DNA from: Thermococcus aggregans
GTDB lineage: Archaea; Methanobacteriota_B; Thermococci; Thermococcales; Thermococcaceae
NCBI RefSeq assembly: GCF_024022995.1
Contig: NZ_CP099582.1
Location: 930,001-994,000, forward strand
DNA: 64,000 nt
Direction of reading: 5' to 3'
Below the pieces are notes generated by a model. It had not been told where the DNA came from, did no database searches, and was given only the letters and a program-made list of their open reading frames with translations. Both the position numbers and the translations under genes were made by a program. This document shows positions 50,693 to 59,242 of the stretch, in pieces (the stretch's first letter is position 1; every line of letters starts with the position of its first letter).

Positions 50693-52156
50693 TCAAGCTT
50701 TAGACATAAACTCATCAACAGCCTTCTTCGTGTGTATGTAATCTTTTCCTGCCAATATTATAACTTTAAAGGCTGTGTTGAGCGGATTGTCCAAAATTGC
50801 GACCACATAACCTTTGTTCATTATTTCGTTTTTGAGACTCTCTATTGTTGCTGAATCGTAGTTCTGTTCCAAGATTTTCCAAGCTTTGTTGCTGACCCAT
50901 CCTCCTATTATTATCACATGTTTGTCGGTTGGAAGGTTTGAGAGCTCCTCATCAGTTATTATAAGGGAGTTGACGTCACTTACAACGTTGGCCTTTGTTG
51001 TCTCTACTGTGACCTTCTTCTTGACCGTTACAGTCCTTAGAAATCTATAGCCCTCTATTCCTGTTATATCCCCATTATCATCCTTTTCAAACACTGGCGA
51101 GATGCTGAGCTCGAATATAGGAAGATCCAAAACGTCTCCCTCTCCTAAGGTTACGACAGGGAAGTCGTTATCAGGGTCAACGTGGGGATACAATGTGAAT
51201 ATGTAGTTCGAGGGATCAATATCCCAGACCCATTGTCCTTTATATACATCCCCATCTTGGTATGTTTTGGTTTTTTCGTAGTATTCATACTCATAAGTTA
51301 CCTGCTTGGTGCCCCCAATACCTATGAAGAAGTCGGAGGGAGTAAACACAAGAACCTTTTTGGCACCCTCTTTTAACAAAGTCTCAATTCTTCCACTCGG
51401 ATAAGTGTCGTAAACTTCAAAATCCTCCAACCCTCCCGAATCTACGTACATGATGTAATACTTCCCTCTGTAAAGTGTTTGGGTTTTCTCTATTCCGCTC
51501 GGGTAAGTTATTTCCACAAGAGTTTTCTTCTGCTCGGTATCGATGTCATGGAAGTAGAGCTTCCAGCCATTTACAATCACACTGCTTCCAAGAGACTTCG
51601 AATCGCTTTTCTCTTCGTAGGAGTATATGTAGAGGATGTCTTTCCCATCTTTAACTGTTGATACGAGTTTTGTGTTTTCTCCACCGAGACTTAATGGTGT
51701 CGTGTTCTCATTGAATATTATCTCCACGCTTCTGTCTCCAAATTGAGCTTTCTTTGACGTTGAATTGTATGAGACTCTGGAGAAGTTCACTGCGATGACA
51801 ATCTTATTTCCTTCTGGGGTCTCTCCAAGGGTCAAGCCCACATCAGGCATGTCGGTTTCACTTAGTTTGTAATATTGATCATTATCTGGAATAATGACAC
51901 TTCTATACGTTACGGGGACATTGACATAAGTTGAATACACACTCGGCCTTATGCCTTTAAGAACTAAAAACGCGCCAAGCCGTGCCCCTGCAATTGCATC
52001 TTCGTTTATGTGAAGAGGTTGATCGTTCACAACCTTAGTAGTGGGAAGCACGATGACAGCGTTTGTTGAGTCTATTGAAAAGCTGTATGCATTTGCAATT
52101 CCCCCAATAGAGAAGAAAACCAGCAGTACAACTACAAAGCTTAGAGTTCTCTTCAT
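50693..52156 (-). CDS. S-layer-like secreted protein
   Basis: This 487-residue protein has a signal peptide ('MKRTLSFVVVLLVFFSIGGI', cleavage near 'ANA'), beta-rich repeats and many acidic and aromatic residues. The C-terminal part ('DKHVIIIGGWVSNKAWKILE', 'GYVVAILDNPLNTAFKVIIL', 'AGKDYIHTKKAVDEF') resembles the C-terminal S-layer domain of Thermococcales S-layer proteins, where a similar 'vGGP.aN' and 'aG.d..at..A' pattern occurs. No CGP anchor is present. GAGGTGACAAAT precedes ATG 52156. It is either a minor S-layer component or an S-layer-derived surface protein. Confidence 0.75.
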   Translation of the reverse strand: MKRTLSFVVVLLVFFSIGGIANAYSFSIDSTNAVIVLPTTKVVNDQPLHINEDAIAGARLGAFLVLKGIRPSVYSTYVNVPVTYRSVIIPDNDQYYKLSETDMPDVGLTLGETPEGNKIVIAVNFSRVSYNSTSKKAQFGDRSVEIIFNENTTPLSLGGENTKLVSTVKDGKDILYIYSYEEKSDSKSLGSSVIVNGWKLYFHDIDTEQKKTLVEITYPSGIEKTQTLYRGKYYIMYVDSGGLEDFEVYDTYPSGRIETLLKEGAKKVLVFTPSDFFIGIGGTKQVTYEYEYYEKTKTYQDGDVYKGQWVWDIDPSNYIFTLYPHVDPDNDFPVVTLGEGDVLDLPIFELSISPVFEKDDNGDITGIEGYRFLRTVTVKKKVTVETTKANVVSDVNSLIITDEELSNLPTDKHVIIIGGWVSNKAWKILEQNYDSATIESLKNEIMNKGYVVAILDNPLNTAFKVIILAGKDYIHTKKAVDEFMSKA

Positions 52157-52206
52157 ATTTGTCACCTCTATATTTTTTCGGCTTTGAATTTTATTAAGAT
52201 TTTTGT

Positions 52207-52935
52207 TTAAACTATTAAATCCTTCAGAAGATTAATTACAGTCAAGATAGAAATACCAACGAATACTCCCTTGAGGTACTTGGGATCCATTTTAAGGGCA
52301 GTCGTAGCACCTAACCACGAACCAGCAATAACAGGGAAAATTAGGAGCATTCCAATGGAATAGTCAACACTTCCGTTTTCTGCATAGTTTATAAAGGCAA
52401 TAAGGTTGTTAAAGAAAATTATGACTTTTGCCATCGCGTTTGCCCTTAAAAGCTCCAGTCTAAAGAACATCCTCAGAAGGGAGATAACTACAAGCGTTGA
52501 CGCTATTCCCAAGACTCCTATGTAAATACCAATTGCAAGTCCCACAATGGATTGATGCAGCTTGCCTTTAAGTATTGGTTCTCCTTGGGGCTCTTTCAAC
52601 GTAAAATACACACCCATTATAAGAAACAGCATTACCACAACGTTAGCGGCTTCTTCAGGCATACTCAGCAAAAAAGAACTTCCAATATATGAACCAATTA
52701 GAGAAAAGAGCACCATAGTCAAAACCACCCTCAAATTCAAGATGCCCGCTTTAAGGTAAGTGAGAGAAGAGACAAGAGTCAATGCCGCAATGACCATTTT
52801 TAACGTCCCGACAGCAGTTTTTGCGGGAAGATCAAAGAGCGTGAGAATAAAGAAAGTTACCATACTCCCTCCGCTCATCAGAGACCCTATGAAACCTCCA
52901 AGTGCAGCTATAAATAAAAGAAGAACTTTTTCCAT
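52207..52935 (-). CDS. TauE/SafE-type sulfite/anion exporter
   Basis: This 242-residue membrane protein of the TauE/SafE family has about eight helices. The first, 'AALGGFIGSLMSGGSMVTF', carries the family's GGG-like motif, and 'LGIASTLVVISLLRMFF' begins the second half of the internal repeat. Members move sulfite, sulfonates or other organosulfur anions. ATG 52935 fits the family N-terminus; the longer frame to 52995 overlaps the divergent promoter. Confidence 0.87.
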   Translation of the reverse strand: MEKVLLLFIAALGGFIGSLMSGGSMVTFFILTLFDLPAKTAVGTLKMVIAALTLVSSLTYLKAGILNLRVVLTMVLFSLIGSYIGSSFLLSMPEEAANVVVMLFLIMGVYFTLKEPQGEPILKGKLHQSIVGLAIGIYIGVLGIASTLVVISLLRMFFRLELLRANAMAKVIIFFNNLIAFINYAENGSVDYSIGMLLIFPVIAGSWLGATTALKMDPKYLKGVFVGISILTVINLLKDLIV

Positions 52936-53010
52936 ATTGACTCGCCACAGATATTTTTGGCGCAGAAAAATAAAAAGTTTTATATGAGGTTTCATAACTC
53001 AGATAGTGCG

Positions 53011-53553
53011 ATGATGAATGAATCCAATGCTGAAGGGATGATTGACCCCAGAGTGGCTGAGCGTGAAAAAATGGAAAGTGAACTCAAAAAATTAAACGAA
53101 AATGTGGCAAGGCTTTCTAAACAGATGGGTGAGATACAGGAAGAGCTGGATAGAAAAAACAAGCCCGATAAACTTGGATGGGATGACGTGGTTCAGGAAA
53201 TCATCGGTGCAATGACGTTTTCTCTCCCATTCCTCTTTACCGAAGAGATATGGGACATAGCAAAAACGATAGACGTATGGCGAACACTTGCCATCTTCCT
53301 AATGACTCTTTTTATGGCCTACCTCTTTATTTCAAAGGCCAAACTTTCAAACATAGAAAAGGAAGAGTGGCATCACATACCTAAAAGACTACTTACTGTC
53401 ACGGCTGTTTCCTATATGACCTCACCCCTTTTGATCTACCTTTACGGCGTAAGCAGCATCGCCAACTTCTCATTAGGGCAGTATATTAGCGCCACAATCA
53501 TCGTAAGTACTTTTGCTGTTATCGGAGCTATAGCGGTTGATCTGGTGAAGTAG
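53011..53553 (+). CDS. Membrane protein with N-terminal coiled coil (DUF2391-like)
   Basis: This 180-residue protein has a coiled coil (about 18-50, 'MESELKKLNENVARLSKQMG') followed by four hydrophobic helices ('IIGAMTFSLPFLF', 'LAIFLMTLFMAYLFI', 'LTVTAVSYMTSPLLIYLY', 'SATIIVSTFAVIGAIAVD'). It resembles the DUF2391 group of putative integral membrane proteins; that call is tentative. A TATA box TTTTATATG at 52977-52985 predicts a leaderless transcript at ATG 53011. The stop is followed at once by the TOPRIM gene, so these two are one operon. Its first 50 bp also match a C/D sRNA pattern. Confidence 0.7.
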   Translation: MMNESNAEGMIDPRVAEREKMESELKKLNENVARLSKQMGEIQEELDRKNKPDKLGWDDVVQEIIGAMTFSLPFLFTEEIWDIAKTIDVWRTLAIFLMTLFMAYLFISKAKLSNIEKEEWHHIPKRLLTVTAVSYMTSPLLIYLYGVSSIANFSLGQYISATIIVSTFAVIGAIAVDLVK

Positions 53554-54576
53554 ATGATAATAGTTACCGGAGATAAATACGACGAAATCCTAAAAGAGAA
53601 AAACTCTGAAAAAATCTTGTTTCCAGAGTACGGAAAGAACAAAGAAAAGCTGAAAGAATTTGTTAGCAATCTGAATGGCAATGAAATAATAGTAACTGCA
53701 AGCTTAGAGCTTATCGACCTCATACTGAACAGATTTCAAGGAGAGGGGCATTTCTTAATTTATTCGAACACAGGGGAAGAACTAACGTTCAAAGAAGCTT
53801 ATGAGCTAAGAAAATACCTTGATTTCGACCTGAGAGGAGCAGAAATTAACGAAACAGAAAAAGTTAGCGTTCTATTCTGCGAAGGAAAGACTGACTCAAA
53901 GTTTTTCAAGGCCAGTTATAAGAAGCTCTTTGGCTTTAAAGAGGCCAGAGAAGTTCCTCCTAACTTGACGTTAATTGAAAGGCTTTTCAAAAGGGACAAC
54001 TACGAGCTGATAAAAAATGATGGATACATCGCTATAATCCCCAGCGAAGGAAGCGCGGGAGTAATAAGGAATCTTGGAAATTTCTTGAGAGCGATGGAAG
54101 TTTTTGAATTTCAGGTTGAAAAGATAGGCGTGGCAATTGATATAGATGAAAGTGAAGAAGCCGTAATGGACTCCATAAAGGGCAAACTCTCATCTTTCAG
54201 TTATAACCAAACTGAAGAAGGCTTTAAAGTCGGAAAAGTTACAGTGATTCCCCTTTTAATTGGAACAAAAATAGACCTCGGCCCCTGTGTAGAGTGGCAA
54301 AAACCAACTATCGAAGACTTTATGCTGGCAATTCTTAAGGGAGATAGGACATTCAAAAAGCTTGAGAGAGCCATAAACATTCTCTGTATAGACCTAAAAC
54401 GAAAATTAAAGCCAAAAGAGGTTATTTATTTGGCTATGGCAGCCAAGAAGTTCTGGGGAAACCTTGAAGGCTTTTATGAGATGAGCATAATGAGAACTCC
54501 AAAGTGGAAAGTTGAGAAAGTCGTAAAAGAAAGCAAAATATATGAGAAAATGGAGGCTTTACTCCCATCTCGCTAG
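53554..54576 (+). CDS. TOPRIM-domain protein (DUF3226-like)
   Basis: This 340-residue protein has a TOPRIM-type domain in its middle: 'LFCEGKTDSKFFKASYKKL' (Glu), 'IPSEGSAGVIRNLGNFLRAM' (Gly), 'VAIDIDESEE' (DxD). It resembles DUF3226, OLD-like nucleases without the ATPase. The N-terminal 95 residues form a separate alpha/beta unit. The start codon directly follows the stop of the membrane-protein gene, so translation is coupled. A metal-dependent nuclease or phosphotransfer role is likely from the fold; the pairing with a membrane protein is reminiscent of two-gene defence modules but this is inference. Confidence 0.78.
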   Translation: MIIVTGDKYDEILKEKNSEKILFPEYGKNKEKLKEFVSNLNGNEIIVTASLELIDLILNRFQGEGHFLIYSNTGEELTFKEAYELRKYLDFDLRGAEINETEKVSVLFCEGKTDSKFFKASYKKLFGFKEAREVPPNLTLIERLFKRDNYELIKNDGYIAIIPSEGSAGVIRNLGNFLRAMEVFEFQVEKIGVAIDIDESEEAVMDSIKGKLSSFSYNQTEEGFKVGKVTVIPLLIGTKIDLGPCVEWQKPTIEDFMLAILKGDRTFKKLERAINILCIDLKRKLKPKEVIYLAMAAKKFWGNLEGFYEMSIMRTPKWKVEKVVKESKIYEKMEALLPSR

Positions 54577-55704
54577 AAGGTAATCCTTCTCCTTCAAGAA
54601 CGTCTCTGCTCTCTTCAGGACTAGCTTTTCAGCTTCTTCTGTTGTCATGTCTTTTGTTTTCTCCACGAAGTCTGCAGTTTTTGCAAAGTAGAGCGGCACT
54701 AAGGGTTCAGCGTTTTTGAGTATTCCTTTCTTATACGCTACAGCACTATCAAAGAGAACATGGCTCCAAAGGACGTCATCGAAGTCAAATGTCTTCAAGG
54801 CTTCTTTGACTTCTTCAAACGTCTCTTCTGAGAGTGCCTTCTCCAAAATCTTTTCATTCTCTTCAAAGAGCTTCCTTGCCTTCTCCTTTAGCAATTCCAA
54901 AGTGACCTTGACAGGTTCTGGTTCTCTAACATCCATCTCCCCGAAAACGGGAACAGGTTTTATCTCCCTTACATTCTTCCATTTGTCCTCATACTTGCCC
55001 ATCAGCATAAAGAGTGTTCCTACAACTTGGTTGAACATAGGTCCCAAGGAAGCCGCCGGATCCTTTGGATTATGGATTTTAACTCCAAGTGCTGTCTGGA
55101 TTACCTTGAAACCTTCTGCTATTGCGGTGGTTGTTAGGAATATGTCTACTCCGAATCTCGCTACATCGGTTTTCCAAATTTCTTCGTCTCTAAGATAGAC
55201 ATCTATAAGCTCTGCGCTGATCCCAAAGTCTCCTCCTATTGGCTGTCTAACGTTGTAGCCATAGAGAGATGCTGTCATCGGATAAGCAATGTTATTAGTT
55301 ATCGTCCCATCGTATTTGTGCCTCAGATACAGGGGGACAACGAAGTGATATCCTTCCTCAATTGGCTTGACGAATTTGTAGATCCACTCCGGAGTAATGC
55401 TTCTTAGGTCGCTATCAACAAACACTACTACATCTGCACCCTCATCTCTTGCTATCTCTAGGACTTCCTTCATAGCACTGCCCTTTCCTGGTATTGGCCA
55501 CCTGTAAACTACGCTCCTTACCTCAACTCCTTCGGGAACGGGAGTTTCCATGACGACTTTTCTTGTACCATCAGTGCTTCCACCGTCTGAGTTGATAATT
55601 ATTCCCCCTCCAAAATACTTCTTTAGTCCCTCTGCAGCTTGTCTAACGACGTATCCGATGGTATCGGCGTTGTTATAGCTTGGAATACACACGATAATTT
55701 TCAT
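54559..55704 (-). CDS. GT-A glycosyltransferase, glucosylglycerate synthase-like
   Basis: This 381-residue cytosolic family-2-like glycosyltransferase has 'VCIPSYNNADTIGYVV' for nucleotide binding, 'VVFVDSDLRSITPEW' with the DxD metal site, 'GGDFGISAELID' and 'HNPKDPAASLGPMFNQVV'. The C-terminal helical 130 residues resemble glucosyl/mannosyl-glycerate synthase type enzymes (GT81-like) more than polysaccharide synthases. It would join a sugar nucleotide to a small acceptor, for example to make a compatible solute. It is divergent from the Gfo/Idh genes, with a candidate operator between them. Its 3' end overlaps the TOPRIM gene by 18 bp. Confidence 0.8.
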   Translation of the reverse strand: MKIIVCIPSYNNADTIGYVVRQAAEGLKKYFGGGIIINSDGGSTDGTRKVVMETPVPEGVEVRSVVYRWPIPGKGSAMKEVLEIARDEGADVVVFVDSDLRSITPEWIYKFVKPIEEGYHFVVPLYLRHKYDGTITNNIAYPMTASLYGYNVRQPIGGDFGISAELIDVYLRDEEIWKTDVARFGVDIFLTTTAIAEGFKVIQTALGVKIHNPKDPAASLGPMFNQVVGTLFMLMGKYEDKWKNVREIKPVPVFGEMDVREPEPVKVTLELLKEKARKLFEENEKILEKALSEETFEEVKEALKTFDFDDVLWSHVLFDSAVAYKKGILKNAEPLVPLYFAKTADFVEKTKDMTTEEAEKLVLKRAETFLKEKDYLLARWE

Positions 55705-55722
55705 TGCTCATCACCAAAATAC

Positions 55723-55739
55723 AACCATTCATAGTGGTT
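55723..55739. promoter_or_regulatory. Candidate TrmB-type operator, copy 1
   Basis: AACCAT-N5-GTGGTT is an inverted repeat with one mismatch, within a longer stretch shared with 57845-57861 (TACAACCA and AGTGGTTTA flanks identical). For the leftward glycosyltransferase it lies between a TATA-like TTTTAAACC (about 55742 centre) and the start codon, the place for repression. For the rightward oxidoreductase it lies just upstream of the TATA ACTTATATA (about 55752-55760). The 6-N5-6 geometry equals that of the TATCAC-N5-GTGATA box bound by TrmBL1/Tgr. Confidence 0.6.
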
Positions 55740-55794
55740 TAAAATTAAGAAAACTTATATACCTTTTGGTGTGTAGTAATCATGAGGGATCCCG

Positions 55795-56820
55795 ATGGGG
55801 AAGCTAAAAGTTGGAGTAATAGGATGTGGAAATATATTCAACCTTGCCCACAAAAATGCCCTCAAAAACCTAAAGGAAGTAAAAGTCGTCGCTTGCATGG
55901 ATATAAAAGCAAAAAAGGCAAAAGAGGTCGCAAAAGAGTTCAATGCAAAGGCATATACAGATTTAGATGAATTTTTGGACTTGGATTTAGATGTTGTTGA
56001 GATTCTAACACCCACGTACACTCACGCCGAGCTGGCTATAAAGGCCTTGAAAAGCGGTAAACATGTAATTGTGGAAAAACCCATAGCTCTTACGACTGAA
56101 GAGGCCCAAAAGATGATAAAAACAGCAGAAAAAGAAGGATTGTGGCTTTTGGTTGGCCATACAAGAAGATTTGACAAGCGGTGGGTGCAGATAAAGGAAG
56201 TCATAAAAAAGAGAAATATACTCCCAGTGCAGATAAGGAAAGCAGAAGTCCAAAGACTGCCATTTCCGGAAACTGCGTGGTACTGGAAGCCCAACAAAGG
56301 AGGCGGCGTTGCAATAGATTTAGGCGTTCATGTTACGGACTTTCTCAGGTGGTACTTTGAAAGTGAGCCGGTAAAAATCCTTGGAATAGGGAAAGCCATA
56401 AGAAAGGAGGCAAAAGTAAATGGAACGTACGACCACTTCTTAATGATGATACAGTTTAAGGGAGGAAAAACCGGCTTGGCAGAGGTAAGCTGGGCGTATT
56501 CCTATCCAGCACGTTATGGGGTCTTTTACCACCACTTGGACATTCTGGGGAAGAATGGAAGGATACGATACACCCCCTTAGATACACCAGTGGTTGGAGT
56601 AGTAAAGAGCCACTTCGAAATGCCGCGCTTCTCGCCGTTGCTTTCAGCATTCCCAGAAGCATTTGAAACAGAGCTAAGACATTTCTTCAGAGTGATCATG
56701 GGCAAAGAAGAACCAAGAATAACCGCAAAAGATGCACTAATAGCACTCCAAATGGCAGAGATGGCAATAGAGTCTGCAAAAAGAGGAGAACCCTTGGAGT
56801 TTAAGGGGGTGGTAGAATGA
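55795..56820 (+). CDS. Gfo/Idh/MocA family oxidoreductase, first copy
   Basis: This 341-residue NAD(P)-dependent oxidoreductase has the Rossmann start 'VGVIGCGNIFNLAHKNAL', the catalytic Lys in 'IVEKPIALTTEEAQ' and the C-terminal beta-sheet domain with 'GGGVAIDLGVHVTDFLRW' (Asp and His of the active site). Members oxidise or reduce sugars, inositols or sugar-nucleotides. The ATG at 55795 has GAGGGAT. It overlaps the second Gfo/Idh gene by 4 bp (ATGA). The context suggests handling of the sugar imported by the ABC system downstream. Confidence 0.9.
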   Translation: MGKLKVGVIGCGNIFNLAHKNALKNLKEVKVVACMDIKAKKAKEVAKEFNAKAYTDLDEFLDLDLDVVEILTPTYTHAELAIKALKSGKHVIVEKPIALTTEEAQKMIKTAEKEGLWLLVGHTRRFDKRWVQIKEVIKKRNILPVQIRKAEVQRLPFPETAWYWKPNKGGGVAIDLGVHVTDFLRWYFESEPVKILGIGKAIRKEAKVNGTYDHFLMMIQFKGGKTGLAEVSWAYSYPARYGVFYHHLDILGKNGRIRYTPLDTPVVGVVKSHFEMPRFSPLLSAFPEAFETELRHFFRVIMGKEEPRITAKDALIALQMAEMAIESAKRGEPLEFKGVVE

Positions 56821-57818
56821 TAAATGTTGGAATAATCAGCTATGCCCATCCACATGCGTTAAGATACGGAACCACTTTTGCCTCTAACCCCAAAGCAAAG
56901 CTTTACGCAATCTCGGGGGACGGTGCAAACGCCGATGTTGCAAGAGCTGAAGCCCAAAAGCTTAATGCAAAATTCTACAAGAGCTACGAAGATCTTCTCA
57001 AAGATAAGAAAATAGATGCAGTTTACATAGCTATTGAAACCTACAGGCACAAAGAAGTCGCCATAAGAGCTGCTGAGGAGGGGAAGCACATACTCCTGGA
57101 AAAGCCAATTGCCCTAACCCTTGAAGATGCCGACGAGATTATCAAAGCGGCTAAAAAAGCCGGTGTTAAGCTTATGGTACCATTCAATCCAAGGTTCACT
57201 ATTCCTCTCAAGAAGGCGAAAGCCATGATAGAAGCTGGGGAGATAGGAGAGCTGGAGTATATATATTCAATCTCAGAGTACGTAAAGCCCCCCATATTCC
57301 TTGAGGGCTTAGATACGAGCTGGTTCTTAGACGTTAAAAAAGCGGGCGGCGGAGGATTCATGGATACTGCACCCCATGGAGTGGATTCTTTACTTTGGCT
57401 TACAAACAGCGAGCCGAAGAGCGTTTACGCAGATATAGGCTCAAAAATCTATGGGTTCCCTGTAGATGATATAGGTACTGCAGTGCTAGAGTTCAAAAAC
57501 GGCGTTGTAGCAGTTCTTAATGCTGGATGGGGCAATCCAAAGGGATACGCATATGGGCTGGAAATCAAATATTATATCCTCGGAAAAGAGGGATTCCTTG
57601 ATATCAGAACTGCATATCCCGACTTTACTGTATATCAAGACAAGGCAGAAAAAATATACTGGGAGAGAGCTGATGTCAACGGCATTGTTGACTCATTCTT
57701 GGAGTCAATAATAGAGGATAAAGAGCCTCCGATAACTGGAGAGATTGCCAAAAAGAACCTAGAAATAATTCTAGCTGCTTACGAGTCTTCAAGAACTGGA
57801 AAAACTATTAAACTTTGA
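56817..57818 (+). CDS. Gfo/Idh/MocA family oxidoreductase, second copy
   Basis: This 333-residue paralogue of the preceding enzyme begins 'NVGIISYAHPHALRY', an unusual Rossmann loop in which the GxGxxG glycines are replaced, followed by the standard 'LLEKPIALTLEDADEIIKAA' and 'GGGGFMDTAPHGVDSLLWL'. The altered nucleotide loop suggests a changed cofactor mode or loss of dehydrogenase activity. The two could act in series or as a heteromer. Coupled by a 4-bp overlap to the first copy; 109 bp separate it from the binding-protein gene, which has its own promoter. Confidence 0.88.
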   Translation: MINVGIISYAHPHALRYGTTFASNPKAKLYAISGDGANADVARAEAQKLNAKFYKSYEDLLKDKKIDAVYIAIETYRHKEVAIRAAEEGKHILLEKPIALTLEDADEIIKAAKKAGVKLMVPFNPRFTIPLKKAKAMIEAGEIGELEYIYSISEYVKPPIFLEGLDTSWFLDVKKAGGGGFMDTAPHGVDSLLWLTNSEPKSVYADIGSKIYGFPVDDIGTAVLEFKNGVVAVLNAGWGNPKGYAYGLEIKYYILGKEGFLDIRTAYPDFTVYQDKAEKIYWERADVNGIVDSFLESIIEDKEPPITGEIAKKNLEIILAAYESSRTGKTIKL

Positions 57819-57844
57819 GTTTCCATTTTTACTCTTTTAAATAC

Positions 57845-57861
57845 AACCACAAGAAGTGGTT
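57845..57861. promoter_or_regulatory. Candidate TrmB-type operator, copy 2
   Basis: AACCAC-AAGAA-GTGGTT is a perfect 6-N5-6 inverted repeat. It lies just before the promoter of the ABC importer. TATA candidates are TTTATATC (57860-57867), touching the operator, and TTTATATAT (57871-57879). In the Tgr/TrmBL1 model, a site upstream of BRE/TATA gives activation and one overlapping or downstream gives repression; both readings are open here. Best candidate binding protein: the TrmB-like product of 62050-63081. Confidence 0.65.
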
Positions 57862-57927
57862 TATATCACAAGATTTATATATTTTGAGTTAGCAAAATTA
57901 GGATGAGCAATTCAGAGGTGATAGGCC

Positions 57928-59232
57928 ATGAACCGAAAAGTAAGATTAGCGGGAGTTTTAGTTCTGGTTCTTTTAGGAGCGATAGTAAGTGGATGCATTG
58001 GTGGTGAAGAAACAACAAGCCCAACCACCACAGAACAAGTAACAATTAGCTGGCTTTCAACACAGCTAAACCCACCTGAGGAGAGAGCTTTTGTACAAGA
58101 GCAGTTACTTAAGGAATTTAAAGATCAATATGGAATTGATGTAAACTTTGTACCTATCAGCTATGCCGATTTGGCCACGAGGCTTGAGGCTGAGGAAAAA
58201 ACCGGTAAGGTAACTATCGATTTGATAGCCGATCTCCACGGTGGATTGGACTTCTTTGCCTCCAAAGGATGGCTTGAAGATTTAAGCGGAAAAACCCTTG
58301 AAGGAAGAACTTTCATAAGCACCTTTGAAAAATACGCAACAATAGACGGAAAGAAAATCTACATTCCATGGATGAGTGCTACATATGTAATGGTAGTCAA
58401 CAAGAAAGCCTTTGACTACCTTCCAGCTGGACTTACACAAGAGGATGTTATGAAAGGAACCGAGAAGTGGACATACGACGCCCTTCTTGAGTGGGCCAAG
58501 AATTTGAAAGAAGCTACCGGCCAACCACAACTTGGCTTCCCGGCTGGGCCAAAAGGTCTCTTGCACAGATTCCTCCACGGTTACATCTACCCAAGCTTCA
58601 CAGGCTACCAAGCTAAGAACTTCGACAGCCCAGAGGCAGTTGAGATGTGGAAGTACCTCAGAGAGCTCTGGCAATACGTAAACCCAGCAAGCACAACATG
58701 GGATGCTATGGGTGAACCACTCCTAAGAGGAGAAGTTATGATCGCTTGGGACCACACCGCAAGAATAAAGAATGCAATAGAGACAAACCCAGATCAGTTC
58801 GTGGTCGTTCCAGTGCCAAGAGGGCCAAAGGGAAGAGGATTTATTCTGGTAGTAGCTGGATTGGCAATTCCAAAGAACGCTCCTCACCCAGAGGAAGCCT
58901 GGAAACTAATTGACTACCTTACAAAGCCAGAGACACAAGTAAAAATCCTCGAAAAAGTTGGATTCTTCCCAACTGTACAGGAAGCGACGGGAGCAATCCC
59001 AAGTGGACCTCTTAAGATATTAGCCGAAGGTGTTGCGGCTCAATCAGCAACGCCCGATGCAGTTGTAGCAATGATTCCAAACCTTGGTGAGAAGGGAGGA
59101 CAATTCACAGACGCTTACAGAACTGCATTCCAAAGAATTGTACTTAAAGGGGAAGATCCAGAAACTGTGGTCAAAGAACTCGGCCCACAAGTAAAGCAAC
59201 TCTTCCAAGAGATGGGACAAGAAATTCCATGA
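57928..59232 (+). CDS. ABC sugar-binding lipoprotein
   Basis: This 434-residue extracellular solute-binding protein of family 1 (MalE-like) has a lipoprotein signal: 'VLVLVLLGAIVSGCIGG' with the lipobox Cys, followed by a Thr/Ser-rich linker ('EETTSPTTTEQ') that would be glycosylated at the cell surface. The mature protein has 'LSTQLNPPEERAFVQEQLLK', 'ADLHGGLDFFASKGWLEDL' and a C-terminal 'AWKLIDYLTKPETQVKILEK', standard for carbohydrate-binding proteins. GAGGTGATAG is a strong ribosome binding site. It is the first gene of a five-gene operon (binding protein, two permeases, ATPase, regulator). Ligand unknown. Confidence 0.92.
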   Translation: MNRKVRLAGVLVLVLLGAIVSGCIGGEETTSPTTTEQVTISWLSTQLNPPEERAFVQEQLLKEFKDQYGIDVNFVPISYADLATRLEAEEKTGKVTIDLIADLHGGLDFFASKGWLEDLSGKTLEGRTFISTFEKYATIDGKKIYIPWMSATYVMVVNKKAFDYLPAGLTQEDVMKGTEKWTYDALLEWAKNLKEATGQPQLGFPAGPKGLLHRFLHGYIYPSFTGYQAKNFDSPEAVEMWKYLRELWQYVNPASTTWDAMGEPLLRGEVMIAWDHTARIKNAIETNPDQFVVVPVPRGPKGRGFILVVAGLAIPKNAPHPEEAWKLIDYLTKPETQVKILEKVGFFPTVQEATGAIPSGPLKILAEGVAAQSATPDAVVAMIPNLGEKGGQFTDAYRTAFQRIVLKGEDPETVVKELGPQVKQLFQEMGQEIP

Positions 59233-59242
59233 GGGAGGTGCC

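Noticed and set aside
54716-55198. 160-codon frame opposite the glycosyltransferase
   Set aside because: Ser/Phe-rich shadow of Lys/Glu-rich sense codons, no start signal.
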